Source: Salipaludibacillus sp. CUR1 (lineage in GTDB: Bacteria > Bacillota > Bacilli > Bacillales > Salisediminibacteriaceae). From it: 64,000 nucleotides of DNA. Under the pieces are notes generated by a model, which saw only the letters and a list, made by a program, of their open reading frames with translations, made no database searches and was not told where the DNA came from. The stretch spans positions 124,001 through 188,000 of the forward strand of contig NZ_JAIWPE010000069.1 in the NCBI RefSeq assembly GCF_021028955.1, read 5' to 3'. Position numbers and translations under genes: made by a program. Positions 17,448 through 25,923 of this stretch are shown one piece after another (position 1 is the stretch's first letter; each line of letters begins with the position of its first letter).

Positions 17448-18407
17448 ATGAAAAAAGGAATACACCATCATCAAATAGGTGAACAAGTCGATGCCTATTT
17501 ATTAATTAAAACATCAAAAAAAGGGATTGCCAGCAACGGGAAACCTTTTCTGACTCTTCAGCTTACAGATAAAACAGGAGAAATTGAAGCGAAGCTGTGG
17601 GGCATTTCTCCGGAAGATGAAGCTACTTTCATAAGTGGAACGGTTGTCCACCTTCAGGGAGAAGTTCAGGATTTCAGGGGAATGAGGCAACTCAAAATAA
17701 AGGCTATTCGTCCGACTTCCGGAATGGATCAAGTAAAAGCGGACGACTTTTTACCTTCAGCGCCGAGAAACCGGGAAGAAATGCTTGAAGAGATTACCCA
17801 ATATATTTTTGATATGCAAAATGCAAAAGTTCAGCGGATTACGAGGCACCTTTTTAAAAAGCATCAAAAAGCCTTTTCTGTATCTCCGGCAGCGACGAAA
17901 AATCATCACGAATTTGTTTCGGGACTTATCTATCATGTTGTTTCTATGCTTCAGCTGGCTAAAGGAATAGCCCAGCTTTACCCAAGTTTAGATAAAGATT
18001 TACTGTATGCCGGCATCATTCTTCATGACATGGCAAAGGTCAGGGAACTGTCAGGACCTATGGCTACTCAATATACAGTTGAAGGGAAACTTATAGGCCA
18101 TATCAGTATGATGGTAAATGAAATTGAAGAAGCTGCAAAAGAACTGGGAATTGAAGGGGAAGAAGTTATGGTTCTTCAGCATCTTGTTCTTTCACACCAT
18201 TCTAAAGGCGAGTGGGGGAGCCCTAAAGCACCGATGATCAGGGAAGCGGAAATGTTACATATGATTGATAATATAGATGCGAAAATGAATATGATGGATA
18301 GAGCGTTAGACAGAGTTATGCCAGGGGAATTTTCCGAGCGGGTCTTTGCTATGGACAACCGTTCATTTTATAAGCCAGCCTTTCATCAGAAGCCAATCGA
18401 TTTATAG
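17448..18407 (+). CDS. yhaM: 3'-5' exoribonuclease/exonuclease YhaM
   Basis: The 319-residue nuclease has an N-terminal OB fold (about 10-85: [20 protein letters not shown] then [19 protein letters not shown]). An HD hydrolase domain follows, with [13 protein letters not shown] (about 150), ILHDMAK (HD pair, about 190), [14 protein letters not shown] and [14 protein letters not shown]. YhaM degrades single-stranded RNA and DNA with Mn2+ in B. subtilis and matters in RNA turnover. ATG 17448 has TGGAGGT upstream. In B. subtilis it is in one operon with yhaON; here cssRS and a repeat lie between them. Confidence 0.92.
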   Translation: MKKGIHHHQIGEQVDAYLLIKTSKKGIASNGKPFLTLQLTDKTGEIEAKLWGISPEDEATFISGTVVHLQGEVQDFRGMRQLKIKAIRPTSGMDQVKADDFLPSAPRNREEMLEEITQYIFDMQNAKVQRITRHLFKKHQKAFSVSPAATKNHHEFVSGLIYHVVSMLQLAKGIAQLYPSLDKDLLYAGIILHDMAKVRELSGPMATQYTVEGKLIGHISMMVNEIEEAAKELGIEGEEVMVLQHLVLSHHSKGEWGSPKAPMIREAEMLHMIDNIDAKMNMMDRALDRVMPGEFSERVFAMDNRSFYKPAFHQKPIDL

Positions 18408-18441
18408 ACCGGCAGATACATAAAGTAAAAGAATATAAAAA

Positions 18442-18506
18442 GAGTCCACCACTCTGTAACTATGTCATACCTCTTCTTCCATAGTTACTAAGATTGGTGG
18501 ACTTTA
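18442..18506. terminator. Bidirectional terminator between yhaM and the 18522 gene
   Basis: Outer arms AGTCCACCA / TGGTGGACT and inner arms GTAACTATG / CATAGTTAC form a long nested stem between convergent genes. Confidence 0.8.
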
Positions 18507-18521
18507 ATGTTTCTGGACAGC

Positions 18522-18845
18522 TTATTTGTTTTCAACCGGTTTCACTTCCTCTGTCTGCTCTGTAAGATCAAAAATGTGATCCGGTGCTAAAATATCATCG
18601 AGTACTTCATTTTCAAAAATAGTATAACAGCTGGATAATAACCATTCATTCCATGTTAACTGGTTACATTCCTGCCATGCCTGCTGCCAGTGAGCAAGTA
18701 AAAATGCTTCCACTCTTTCATGTACCACTGGGAAATAAATAAGGGAAGATGTATCCTTTTCCTCTTCGATTTTTTTCATTACGTGGCGGACAAGCTGCTC
18801 TTGAAATTCGCCATATGTCATTTCATTAAGCTGAATATTTCTCAT
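18522..18845 (-). CDS. Hypothetical acidic protein
   Basis: The 107-residue protein is not recognised. It is rich in Glu, Trp and Leu: EFQEQLVRHVMKKIEEEK near the start, then FLLAHWQQAWQECNQLTWNEW in the middle, and an acidic tail ending EQTEEVKPVENK. No signal peptide or membrane segment is visible. ATG 18845 is preferred with GGAGGG 9 bases upstream; a TTG two codons earlier is too close to that site. It is read convergently to yhaM and divergently from yhaL. Composition and the good ribosome site support a real gene. Confidence 0.7.
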   Translation of the reverse strand: MRNIQLNEMTYGEFQEQLVRHVMKKIEEEKDTSSLIYFPVVHERVEAFLLAHWQQAWQECNQLTWNEWLLSSCYTIFENEVLDDILAPDHIFDLTEQTEEVKPVENK

Positions 18846-18979
18846 GTTCAAGTACCCTCCGTATTAAGTAATGTAATGTTAATCTACCCTTATAAAAAAA
18901 TTCAAAACATCTATCATTTTTTAATAGAGTTACTCATACCTTTTAATAGAGAAAACCATTTAGTATAAGGAGGTATTTC

Positions 18980-19279
18980 ATGAACCCGTTAACAGTTGTC
19001 TTAACTCTGGCAGGAGCAGTCTTTATGGTCATTACGATCCGTATTATTTCTTTGACGTCTTTAGGTACTTGGTTGTTTAACCAGCCGTGGTGGATTTATA
19101 TTCTGCTATTGGGGGTCATTGCAAGCGGATATATGGCCATTAAAGAAAGAGCTTATGAAAAGCAGAAGGGAGAGGCTCCCACATTTAATTTTCGATGGGA
19201 GCCCGGTTTATTCAGGAAAAAACTAATACAAGTAAGCAGCGCCTATAATAATAAGAAGAATAAACAAAACTGCAATTAA
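18980..19279 (+). CDS. yhaL: YhaL-like sporulation membrane protein with extended C-terminus
   Basis: The 99-residue protein has two membrane segments (about 5-25 and 38-54). The core FNQPWWIYILLLGVIASGYM followed by AIKERAYEKQ resembles B. subtilis YhaL (about 70 residues) in its PWW.Y...GYMA pattern. ATG 18980 follows AAGGAGG. The last 20 codons lie antisense to a YjcZ-type micro-gene, and that basic, Asn-rich tail (YNNKKNKQNCN) looks like read-through rather than a conserved domain. Its neighbour is prsA, as in B. subtilis. Role in sporulation is known only by annotation of the family. Confidence 0.75.
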   Translation: MNPLTVVLTLAGAVFMVITIRIISLTSLGTWLFNQPWWIYILLLGVIASGYMAIKERAYEKQKGEAPTFNFRWEPGLFRKKLIQVSSAYNNKKNKQNCN

Positions 19280-19321
19280 TGTAAAACTTGAATATTCAGG
19301 AGAAGCGGTATTGCCTGACAT
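19223..19321 (-). CDS. YjcZ-family micro-protein
   Basis: A 32-residue reading frame begins at ATG 19321 (MSGNTASPEYSS, then FTLIAVLFILLIIIGAAYLY) and stops at 19223-19225. The single hydrophobic helix FxLIxVLFILLIIxGAA is the YjcZ/sporulation micro-protein signature, seen also at 20607 and 20736. AAAGGGTG lies about 7 bases before the ATG. Its 3' half overlaps the end of yhaL on the opposite strand by 57 bases. Family members are small membrane proteins made during sporulation; exact function is unknown. Confidence 0.75.
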   Translation of the reverse strand: MSGNTASPEYSSFTLIAVLFILLIIIGAAYLY

Positions 19322-19423
19322 TCTACTTCACCCTTTCCTTAATGGAATTAGGTCATTAACCTATATTTACTGTATGAAAGCCTGAAGGATCAGGTGAAAA
19401 CAAAACGGCAATAGATAAGTAAA

Positions 19424-19460
19424 GACCCACTCAGCAGGCAGTGCCTTAACTGAGTGGGTC
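19424..19460 (-). terminator. Terminator of prsA
   Basis: GACCCACTCAG and CTGAGTGGGTC form a perfect 11-base stem 40 bases beyond the prsA stop on the minus strand, with a T-rich CTTTACT following there. Confidence 0.82.
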
Positions 19461-19499
19461 AAAATTGTGTATGGAATCCATTACGAGGTCGAGGGAGTC

Positions 19500-20408
19500 T
19501 TACTCGGTTTCAGTATTAAAAAGATGCTCATACTTTTCAGAGTGGACTTCGATATTAATGTTATCCATCATATTTTCCTGTTCTTTATTCATTCTGTGAA
19601 GTTTTCGCTCGTTAAATGCTGCCCTCAGCTGTTCTTTTACTTCGTCAAAGTCATCCTCAAAAGGAATACGGTCAGTGACCTCAATAATATGGTATCCAAA
19701 CTGGCTTTCAACTGGATCACTTATTTCTCCGATTTCCAGATTAAATGCTGCTGCTTCAAAAGGAGGAGTCATCGTCCCTCTTCGAAAACTGCCTAGACTG
19801 CCGCCTTCATCTTTTGAACCAGGATCTTCGGAATATTCCTCGGCAAGCTCGGCAAAATTGTCTCCTTCATTTAGACGGTTAAGGAGCTCTTCAGCTGTCT
19901 CAACGTCAGAAACAAGAATGTGTCTGGCTTCGACTTCTTCTCCGTTTTCAAATTCTTCTTCAAGTTCTTCCTCGCTGACTTCACCGACATGACCAACACG
20001 ATGCTGCATAACGAGGTGGTTTACGATGCGTTCCCTAAGTTCTTCTTCACCGGCTACTCCTTGCATCTGCATCATTTCATAAAACTGCTCTTCATTTGTG
20101 ACGCCCATGTTTTCCATAAGAGAATCAATTTCATTTTGGACATCTTCTTCATTTATTCCTAAATTCTCTGCTTCAGCTTCTATTACTTTTTGTTGAACAA
20201 GTTCTGTGAGTACCTGATCTCCGTATTTTTGTTTTAATGTCTGAATAAATTCTTCTTCAGTCACATCTCCCGCATCAGTTTCCACAATAATCTGCTCGTT
20301 GGTTTCTCCGTTATCTGGATTGGCCAGGTTATTTGCCTCTGAATCATTCGTGCACCCCGCCAGCATAACAAGCCCAGTAAAAATAAATAATACCGTTCGT
20401 TTTATCAC
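19500..20408 (-). CDS. prsA: Foldase lipoprotein PrsA
   Basis: The 302-residue extracytoplasmic peptidyl-prolyl isomerase is needed for folding exported proteins. The lipoprotein signal is [19 protein letters not shown], with lipobox LAGC. A SurA-like N-terminal helical region follows, then a parvulin domain (about 140-235) with [34 protein letters not shown] and a final [16 protein letters not shown] start at 20408 is chosen: AGGAG lies 11 bases upstream, whereas GTG 20420 overlaps it. Strong acidity of the mature protein fits a surface exposed to salt or high pH. cssRS nearby in the window addresses the same secretion-stress problem. Confidence 0.93.
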   Translation of the reverse strand: MIKRTVLFIFTGLVMLAGCTNDSEANNLANPDNGETNEQIIVETDAGDVTEEEFIQTLKQKYGDQVLTELVQQKVIEAEAENLGINEEDVQNEIDSLMENMGVTNEEQFYEMMQMQGVAGEEELRERIVNHLVMQHRVGHVGEVSEEELEEEFENGEEVEARHILVSDVETAEELLNRLNEGDNFAELAEEYSEDPGSKDEGGSLGSFRRGTMTPPFEAAAFNLEIGEISDPVESQFGYHIIEVTDRIPFEDDFDEVKEQLRAAFNERKLHRMNKEQENMMDNINIEVHSEKYEHLFNTETE

Positions 20409-20526
20409 TTTACCCGTCACTCCTATGTTATTTTACATTAGATTTATAAAGGTTCTGTATAAATATAGCATAAACAAAATCAGTTTGGAATATTTTCTTA
20501 ACCTTACCTACTTATTCAACTTTTAT

Positions 20527-20554
20527 ATAAAACCGTGATAAACGTCCATACATT
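20527..20554 (+). promoter_or_regulatory. Candidate sigma-E-type promoter for the YjcZ pair
   Basis: ATA (20527-20529) and CATACATT (20547-20554) with 17 bases between match the mother-cell sigma-E form (ATa ... CATAcanT). The same CATACAT is one arm of an inverted repeat with ATGTATGG at 20574-20581. Sporulation control suits the family; binding is inferred. Confidence 0.4.
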
Positions 20555-20606
20555 TTTTTATTTTCGTAATAGGATGTATGGAACGTTAAAACAAGGAGGA
20601 ATTTAA

Positions 20607-20693
20607 ATGTCTCACTCTTATCATTCAGGTTTTGCATTATTAGTTGTATTGTTTATTCTGCTGGTAATTATAGGGGCGTCCTGGGGTTACTAA
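20607..20693 (+). CDS. YjcZ-family micro-protein (first of a tandem pair)
   Basis: This 28-residue protein starts MSHSYHSGFALLVVLFILLV and ends IIGASWGY. It is a His/Ser tip plus one membrane helix, the standard YjcZ form (GFALxVVLFILLVIxGAS). ATG 20607 is preceded by AAGGAGGA. It is 42 bases upstream of a close paralogue, so the pair is probably a recent tandem duplication expressed together. It likely sits in a sporulation membrane or the coat; molecular role unknown. Confidence 0.85.
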   Translation: MSHSYHSGFALLVVLFILLVIIGASWGY

Positions 20694-20735
20694 ATTATTG
20701 GAGAGCTCTGCATAATGTCAAGAGGAGGTGTTCAT

Positions 20736-20822
20736 ATGAGTTATTCACATCATAATGGTTTCGCTTTACTTGTGGTATTATTTATCCTTCTCGTGATTGT
20801 AGGGGCTTCCTGGTGGTATTAA
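20736..20822 (+). CDS. YjcZ-family micro-protein (second of a tandem pair)
   Basis: This 28-residue paralogue of the preceding gene starts MSYSHHNGFALLVVLFILLV and ends IVGASWWY. Most differences lie in the polar tip and the last three residues, while many codons in the helix differ, so the protein sequence is under selection. AGAGGAGGTG precedes ATG 20736. A very strong terminator follows. Confidence 0.85.
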   Translation: MSYSHHNGFALLVVLFILLVIVGASWWY

Positions 20823-20830
20823 AATGAAAA

Positions 20831-20874
20831 AAGAAAGAAAAACTTGGCGCTTTGCCAAGTTTTTCTTTCTTTTG
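20831..20874 (+). terminator. Terminator after the YjcZ pair
   Basis: AAGAAAGAAAAACTTGGC pairs with GCCAAGTTTTTCTTTCTT across a 5-base loop, and the stem ends in TTTT. Confidence 0.9.
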
Positions 20875-20940
20875 ATGTTAGTTTTGTTAAAAGTAAGTAT
20901 GGCTTTCACCATAATTATTAACAAACCAGGAGCGGTTATG

Positions 20941-21120
20941 CTAAGTTAAAAATATCCTGAAAAATGAAGAAGTAATGAGAATGGTTATAAGGACATTAAT
21001 AGTCCTGAAAACCTTCCCTTGGCGCTCTTCAGGTATTTCTTTTTGAATACATAACGAGTTTGTCATAGAATTAATAATGAAAAGATACAGTGTAGCAAAA
21101 AGAAAAAAAGGTAAATACAT
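20941..21120 (-). CDS. Small membrane protein, unknown
   Basis: The 59-residue protein has two predicted membrane helices: MYLPFFLFATLYLFIINSM (1-19) and FRTINVLITILITSSFFRIF (about 39-58), joined by a charged loop with EIPEERQGKV. ATG 21120 is chosen since AAATGGAGG lies 11 bases upstream; the longer in-frame ATG at 21138 is inside that site. It sits between the YjcZ pair and the DUF2140 gene. I do not recognise the family. Confidence 0.6.
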   Translation of the reverse strand: MYLPFFLFATLYLFIINSMTNSLCIQKEIPEERQGKVFRTINVLITILITSSFFRIFLT

Positions 21121-21410
21121 CAAGTAAGTAACCTCCATTTAAGGTAGACTTCTATCCTACTGAATTTAAAATCTAAGTGACTGAACAGGGAAAAATATGA
21201 TCCTGTAACATTGAAAGGCAGGATGAGTGTCTTTAATCATCATATGACCATTGTAACAGAGATTTCCCTTTCCGTGAAATGAAGAAACTGGTATGTTAGT
21301 AAACTTGCATAAGGTCCGCACTTTGTTTAAAGTCGATAAAGAATAACCTATTTTTAAAAGAAGGTGTAAAACATTCTTTTATTCATAAATCATCAGTGTA
21401 GGAGGGCGTT

Positions 21411-21995
21411 ATGGTTAATAAATGGAAAGCTGCGTTTTTTATTCTGGCAGGTTTAATTATTATATTTTTAATTACAGGAATCGTCTGGGTGAATAATACT
21501 TTTCCAGATCCTGAGGAGGGAGAACGCGGATTTGAAGCTTATGAGTTTGAAGATCGTGAAGGGGCTTCCTTTACCGTAAATACGACGAGAGAGGATTTAA
21601 ACTACTGGCTTCAGCAGGAACTGGCAAAAGAAGAGGATTCAGATAAGTATGAGTTATATATAGAAGATGCTGTCTATATGGAAACAACAGTTCAAGCTTT
21701 TGGAGTCACTATCCCTATAGAAATGGTTCTGTCGCCACATGTGACAGAGGAAGGAAATCTGGAACTGAGGGAAGAATCATTCAGAGTAGGTAATATTAAT
21801 CTTCCTTCAAGCCGTGTGTTCCAGTTAATCAGTGCTACTGTAGATCTGCCGGATTGGATTTATGTAGTCCCTGAAGAGAGCTTATTCTATGTTAATGTCA
21901 GGGAAGGGGTCTCTGAGGACATGGTATTGCAAATTCAATCATTTGACCTGGAAAACAATGATATAGAAATCCATATCACGTACGATGAATGGTAA
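21411..21995 (+). CDS. YpmS-like DUF2140 membrane-anchored protein
   Basis: The 194-residue protein has one N-terminal membrane anchor (about 5-28, KAAFFILAGLIIIFLITGIV) and an extracytoplasmic beta-rich domain: FTVNTTREDLNYWLQQELAK, a central VTIPIEMVLSPHVTEEGNLEL, and a basic-poor tail. This is the arrangement of YpmS (DUF2140). ATG 21411 follows TAGGAGGG. The 290 bases before it hold no other gene I can support. Function unknown; the domain faces outside. Confidence 0.75.
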   Translation: MVNKWKAAFFILAGLIIIFLITGIVWVNNTFPDPEEGERGFEAYEFEDREGASFTVNTTREDLNYWLQQELAKEEDSDKYELYIEDAVYMETTVQAFGVTIPIEMVLSPHVTEEGNLELREESFRVGNINLPSSRVFQLISATVDLPDWIYVVPEESLFYVNVREGVSEDMVLQIQSFDLENNDIEIHITYDEW

Positions 21996-22019
21996 AAAAC
22001 TGAAGAAAAAAACCTGAAA

Positions 22020-22042
22020 AAGAACCCTTTATGAGGGTTCTC
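22020..22042 (+). terminator. Weak hairpin after the DUF2140 gene
   Basis: AGAACCCT and AGGGTTCT pair around a 5-base loop. There is no T-tract after it. The same GAACC..GGGTTC motif reappears at 22771-22788, just beyond the repeat, as if one terminator had been split by the insertion. Confidence 0.45.
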
Positions 22043-22055
22043 AGATTGTCGAGGA

Positions 22056-22769
22056 GAGGCTGGGGCAAAACTAAATTAAATTTAGGATAACCGAAGAATG
22101 AATTCACAATAGACCATAAGATGAGATGAGGTTCATAAATGCACTCGCTTGCCGCAGGCATCTCTTCAGCTCCTCGGTAAAGATCGCCTGCGGGATCTTC
22201 AGAAGATGCTTTTCCTGCAGGCGTCTCGTGATTTTTAAACCTCATCATTTTTTTGCTTTTTTGATTGAAGGACAGAAGGCGGCGACGCCACATGGGTTAA
22301 GCGCAGTCTGAAGATCCAATTTAACGAAGCTCGAGGCTGAGTTAATTTTAGCTAATCCTGTAGAAAAAACGCACCCGCTAAATACTTTTTTTCTGGTGAA
22401 CGAAGGCGAGGACACCCGGAGGATTGGCGAAGTCTGAAAATCCACTTTCCCGAAGCAATCCTTCGGGAAAGTTAGTTGAAGACAAGCCCTCGGGTAAAGA
22501 AAACACAGCGAACTTCCACACGGATGTGGTGACTTCGGCGTTTTCACAGGACGTGAAGGGGTTAGCCGAAGCTCCTGATGACCTATGTTGCACTTATGCC
22601 TGTGGTGTAAGCCTTCGCCGGAAGTGAACCGGCAGATTAAAAAGACAAGCCCCTGGGCAAGCGTCCGCCTGGCGGACTGAAATCACCCCTTTTCTCAAAA
22701 GAAAGCCGAACAAAATTTTCAAATTTTGTTCGGCTTTCTTTATAATTACTATTCTTTTGTCCCAGCCTC
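22056..22769. repeat. Mosaic intergenic repeat element (about 714 bases) with inverted ends
   Basis: The block lies between two convergent genes and begins GAGGCTGGGGCAAAA and ends TTTTGTCCCAGCCTC (inverted ends). Inside are at least two diverged tandem units (about 22265-22340 and 22395-22470, sharing AGTCTGAAgATCCAnTTT). A 185-base segment is found inverted at 17174-17362, and a 42-base segment (22644-22685) occurs as an exact inverted copy at 30991-31032. The last 80 bases, with the CCGAACAAAATTTT hairpin, recur at 31165-31251. No frame in it has a credible ribosome site. Confidence 0.88.
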
Positions 22770-22776
22770 GAGAACC

Positions 22777-23340
22777 TTAAGAGGGTTCTTTTTTCCAGCT
22801 TTCAGTAAAAGTTGGATAAAGGACATAAAAGCCGTCCCGGGTTTCTTCAATTAAACACTCTTTAGGTGCACTTTTAATCTGTTTAAAATTCATAAAGTCA
22901 TAAACGCAAATACCGACATTCAAAGCAGACATCATAGCAATATAATGAACGAGATGAGGAAATAAAAACGCTCCTGCTATTGAAACAGCTGTTAATAAAA
23001 AAGCAGGGGAAGCCGTTGACAATAAACTCATATGCTTCGAAAGCGGCTGTTTTGTTGAGTAATAGAAATATGGCCATTGGTTTTTTCTGATCCCAAAAGT
23101 TGCTTTTTTACCGACGAGCCATATAGGAAGACAGTGTAAAACTAAATGAAGCGGCAAAACGACAGCAAGAGAAAGAAGCAGAAAAAACGCTCCGTAATCT
23201 ACGAGAGGTGCCGCAGAGAAAAAGGTTCTGAAAACCATAAAGAATATTAAAAAGTATCCCATCATAATAAGGGATGATAAAAACCAGAGACGCATTTTAC
23301 CAAATTGAGTTTCAACCGAAATAGTTTTTAGACAGTTCAC
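22777..23340 (-). CDS. DUF3267-like membrane protein
   Basis: The 187-residue protein has about four membrane segments (roughly 18-40, 48-72, 110-130, 133-152). In the second, LPLHLVLHCLPIWLVG resembles the HExxH metal motif of DUF3267 putative zincin peptidases, but the Glu is replaced by Leu (HLVLH), so peptidase activity is doubtful. The following block KKATFGIRKNQWPYFYYST is also family-like. GTG 23340 has GGGAGG 9 bases upstream. It is read toward the repeat element. The family call is moderate. Confidence 0.6.
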   Translation of the reverse strand: MNCLKTISVETQFGKMRLWFLSSLIMMGYFLIFFMVFRTFFSAAPLVDYGAFFLLLSLAVVLPLHLVLHCLPIWLVGKKATFGIRKNQWPYFYYSTKQPLSKHMSLLSTASPAFLLTAVSIAGAFLFPHLVHYIAMMSALNVGICVYDFMNFKQIKSAPKECLIEETRDGFYVLYPTFTESWKKEPS

Positions 23341-23502
23341 CTGCTTCCACCTCCCAAAGCTGTTGCCTGCATTGAAGATATAAATATGTATTTTTTAAAT
23401 ACGGTGAGTTTCAATCAAGCACTATAGTAATTTACGATGAAATCGAAAAGAAATCAATAGTTTTTATCAAAAAAAATATTAATTTTTCAGCTTTTTGTTT
23501 AT

Positions 23503-23517
23503 TGTGAAGCGTTCACA
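23503..23517. promoter_or_regulatory. 15-base palindrome upstream of the DUF3267-like gene
   Basis: TGTGAAGCGTTCACA is a perfect inverted repeat with a 3-base centre, about 165 bases before the GTG 23340. It may be an operator; no regulator was identified. The rest of the 433-base gap (23341-23773) is AT-rich with nothing else supported except the scoC terminator. Confidence 0.35.
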
Positions 23518-23708
23518 TCTTCTGTCCTTCTGAATCCTTCGATTTTCTTTGGATATCGACTTCATCTGCTTGGAAGTTTGTTTATGAACTGTTTGTGACA
23601 CATTAGTTTTTATATAACATTAGTGCGATGATATTCCCTGATTTAACCCCATAAAATTATTAAAGTATGATGAAATAATTGTTACTTCATGGAATCAGGT
23701 ATAAATAA

Positions 23709-23772
23709 AAGCCCCAAATTTCAGCTCGCGGCTGAAATTTGGGGCTGCAGCAGAGAAATTGGCTGCTTTTTT
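23709..23772 (-). terminator. Terminator region of scoC
   Basis: A perfect stem, AGCCCCAAATTTCAGC / GCTGAAATTTGGGGCT (23710-23746), is preceded on the plus strand coordinates by AT-rich DNA that gives a T-rich tail on the minus strand (TTTTATTTAT). A second small GCAGC/GCTGC stem adjoins the scoC stop. Confidence 0.85.
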
Positions 23773-23773
23773 A

Positions 23774-24355
23774 TTAAGAGGACGACGCTTCTTTATTTTT
23801 CGGGACGGGACGAAGTTTCCCATCTTCTTCAGTAAAATCTTCTTCAAATTTGGATAATGATTTCTCGAAAATTGAAATAAAATCAGGACCGTAAATATGT
23901 TTAACAATACTCATCAGTTCTGAGAATTCAGGAAACTTTCCATAGAGGTCTTTAATCGGCAGCGAGCCGCTGTAAACCCCGTAGGTCTGCGGGTTATAAC
24001 ATTCAAACGTTTCCAGTAGAAGCTCTTCACCCTCGGGAGTGAGATAAACGTAGGTGTTCCGTTTATCAGTCTGGCGTTTAGAAAAAGTCAATAACCCTCG
24101 TTCTTCCAATTTTTTAGAGAAATTAAAAGCGGTAGACACATGCATAACCCCAAACTTTGCAATATCGGAGATAGATGCACCTTCCAGATGATAAGCGATC
24201 CATAAAATATGGTGTTCATTAATGTTTAAATCGAAAGGCTTAATCCAGGCCTGCCAGTCCTTTTCAATAGACTTCCATAGGGCTTTGCTCAGCTGGGCTA
24301 TTTTATGACTGAACATTATAGACTGTTTCATGGATTGCGATGATTGTTGATCCAT
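23774..24355 (-). CDS. scoC: MarR-family transition-state regulator ScoC (Hpr)
   Basis: The 193-residue winged-helix regulator represses protease, peptide-transport and sporulation genes in B. subtilis. The DNA-binding part (about 40-115) shows [40 protein letters not shown] and a wing [19 protein letters not shown]. The C-terminal arm with [19 protein letters not shown] is specific to the Hpr group. ATG 24355 follows GGAGGG. Its neighbours serC-hit-ecs and prsA match the B. subtilis locus. Direct targets were not mapped here. Confidence 0.93.
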   Translation of the reverse strand: MDQQSSQSMKQSIMFSHKIAQLSKALWKSIEKDWQAWIKPFDLNINEHHILWIAYHLEGASISDIAKFGVMHVSTAFNFSKKLEERGLLTFSKRQTDKRNTYVYLTPEGEELLLETFECYNPQTYGVYSGSLPIKDLYGKFPEFSELMSIVKHIYGPDFISIFEKSLSKFEEDFTEEDGKLRPVPKNKEASSS

Positions 24356-24692
24356 AGTTTCCCTCCATCTGAAAAGTTAAATTTTCATATTTTCAAAAAA
24401 TTCATTATTTTACTAGGAAAATGATATTAACATCATAACATAATAAATGTTTGGTTCTCAATATCATTCTGTATTTTCTGAAAATTAAATTAGGGAACTA
24501 ATGGACCTTTATACCCGCAAAATAGCTTTATGTTGTCCGTTTTTTAAACTAATTCCATTTAATTACAAATTAATAAGTAAGTTTTGCCAGGAAAAACAGG
24601 CTTGTTTTTCCTGGCTATTATATTAATGAAGAACGTCAATATTATAGAGAGGTAGAATTGGTTTAAAGCGTTAAAGTGGAAGTTTAAAATAA
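24356..24692. other. AT-rich scoC-serC intergenic region
   Basis: The 337-base gap contains the scoC promoter area and a strong hairpin at 24586-24615 (GCCAGGAAAAACA / TGTTTTTCCTGGC, 4-base loop) that probably ends serC transcription although its T-tract is poor. Nothing else was recognised. Confidence 0.55.
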
Positions 24693-25778
24693 TCAGCTGT
24701 GTCTATTCATAAATTCGATCATAAAGTCTTTAAGGATTTTAACATGGGAAACAGGTACCGCGTTGTAATTCGAAATCCGGCATCCGCCAACAGACCGGTG
24801 CCCGTTTAATCCAACAAAACCTTTATCTGCTGCTTCTTCGAGGAACTTTTTCTCAAGATTTTCCGATGGAAGACGAAAAGTTATATTCATCATGGAGCGC
24901 GATGGAACGCTGGCATGGCCTGTATAAAAACCATTAGACTCGTCTATCAGGTTGTAAATCATGTCTGCTTTTTCTTTTGCCAGTTGAGCCATTCCTTCAA
25001 CGCCATGCTGTTCATCAATCCAGTCAGCAACTAAGCCGGTAATATAGACTGCTCCCGTTGGCGGTGTGTTATAAAGTGACTGTTTATCAGCGTGCTGTTT
25101 ATAGGACAAAGAGGGAGGCAGCTGGCTGTTAGCTTTTTCAAGCAAAGATTTTCTTAATATAACTAATGTCACTCCTGACATACCTGCGTTTTTCTGGGCT
25201 CCGGCATATACCATATCTATATTTTCCCAAGGGATATTCCGGCTCAATATATCGCTGGACATATCTACGATGACAGGGCAATGGTTTCTTTTTGGAAAAT
25301 CAGGCCATTGAGTACCGAAAATAGTGTTATTGGATGTTAAATGAACATAAGCCGTGTTTTCCGGCAACCCCCCTAAGTCCACTGAAGGAATATGGCGGTA
25401 ATCATTATCTTTTGAGCTGGCGAACGTTTCAACCTTACCGATCGCACTTGCCTCTTTTTGCGCTTTTTCAGACCATGATCCCGTTAATACGTAGGCAGCC
25501 GATTTATCTTCAGGGAGAAAATTCATTGGAACCATAGAAAATTGAAGGGTGGCACCTCCCTGCAGAAACAGGATGTCAAAGTCTTCAGGGATATGAAGAA
25601 CTTTTCTAATCTGATCCATTGCGTGAAAATGAATTTTTTCGTATAAAGTGCTCCGGTGGCTCATTTCCATCACAGCCATACCGGATTGCTCAAAGTTGAA
25701 CATTTCTTCCTTGGCTTTGGCTAAAACGGGCGCAGGTATTGGACTGGGCCCTGCATTAAAATTATAAACTGTTGTCAC
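24693..25778 (-). CDS. serC: Phosphoserine aminotransferase SerC
   Basis: The 361-residue PLP enzyme converts 3-phosphohydroxypyruvate and glutamate to phosphoserine, the second step of serine synthesis. It starts VYNFNAGPSPIPAPVLAKA, has MEMSHRS and FLQGGATLQFSMVPMN, and the PLP lysine in VYAGAQKNAG (about residue 195-204). It ends in a domain with GHRSVGGCRISNYNAV. GTG 25778 is chosen with AGGAGG 9 bases upstream; 44 extra upstream codons have no support. Adjacent scoC and hit match the B. subtilis arrangement, though trpP, yhaG and yhaH are absent here. Confidence 0.95.
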   Translation of the reverse strand: MTTVYNFNAGPSPIPAPVLAKAKEEMFNFEQSGMAVMEMSHRSTLYEKIHFHAMDQIRKVLHIPEDFDILFLQGGATLQFSMVPMNFLPEDKSAAYVLTGSWSEKAQKEASAIGKVETFASSKDNDYRHIPSVDLGGLPENTAYVHLTSNNTIFGTQWPDFPKRNHCPVIVDMSSDILSRNIPWENIDMVYAGAQKNAGMSGVTLVILRKSLLEKANSQLPPSLSYKQHADKQSLYNTPPTGAVYITGLVADWIDEQHGVEGMAQLAKEKADMIYNLIDESNGFYTGHASVPSRSMMNITFRLPSENLEKKFLEEAADKGFVGLNGHRSVGGCRISNYNAVPVSHVKILKDFMIEFMNRHS

Positions 25779-25923
25779 TTTACAAAACCTCCTAATAAAT
25801 TCTTTAAACTTTCTGACAATCCTTTTTAAAATAATGGGCTTTGCATTAGGGATGCTGAGTTTAAAAAAGGGGCCGCTCCGCTCTTTAAAATCAGCACCTG
25901 CCTTTAACAAAGCTAAATAATAA

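Noticed and set aside
22126-22627. Several open frames within the large repeat element
   Set aside because: They lack ribosome sites, and in this window their similarity is explained by repeat copies.
24410-24480. Fur-like box in the scoC-serC gap (TGATATTAACATCA)
   Set aside because: It is short, lacks the central spacing of the 7-1-7 Fur site and neither neighbour suggests iron control.
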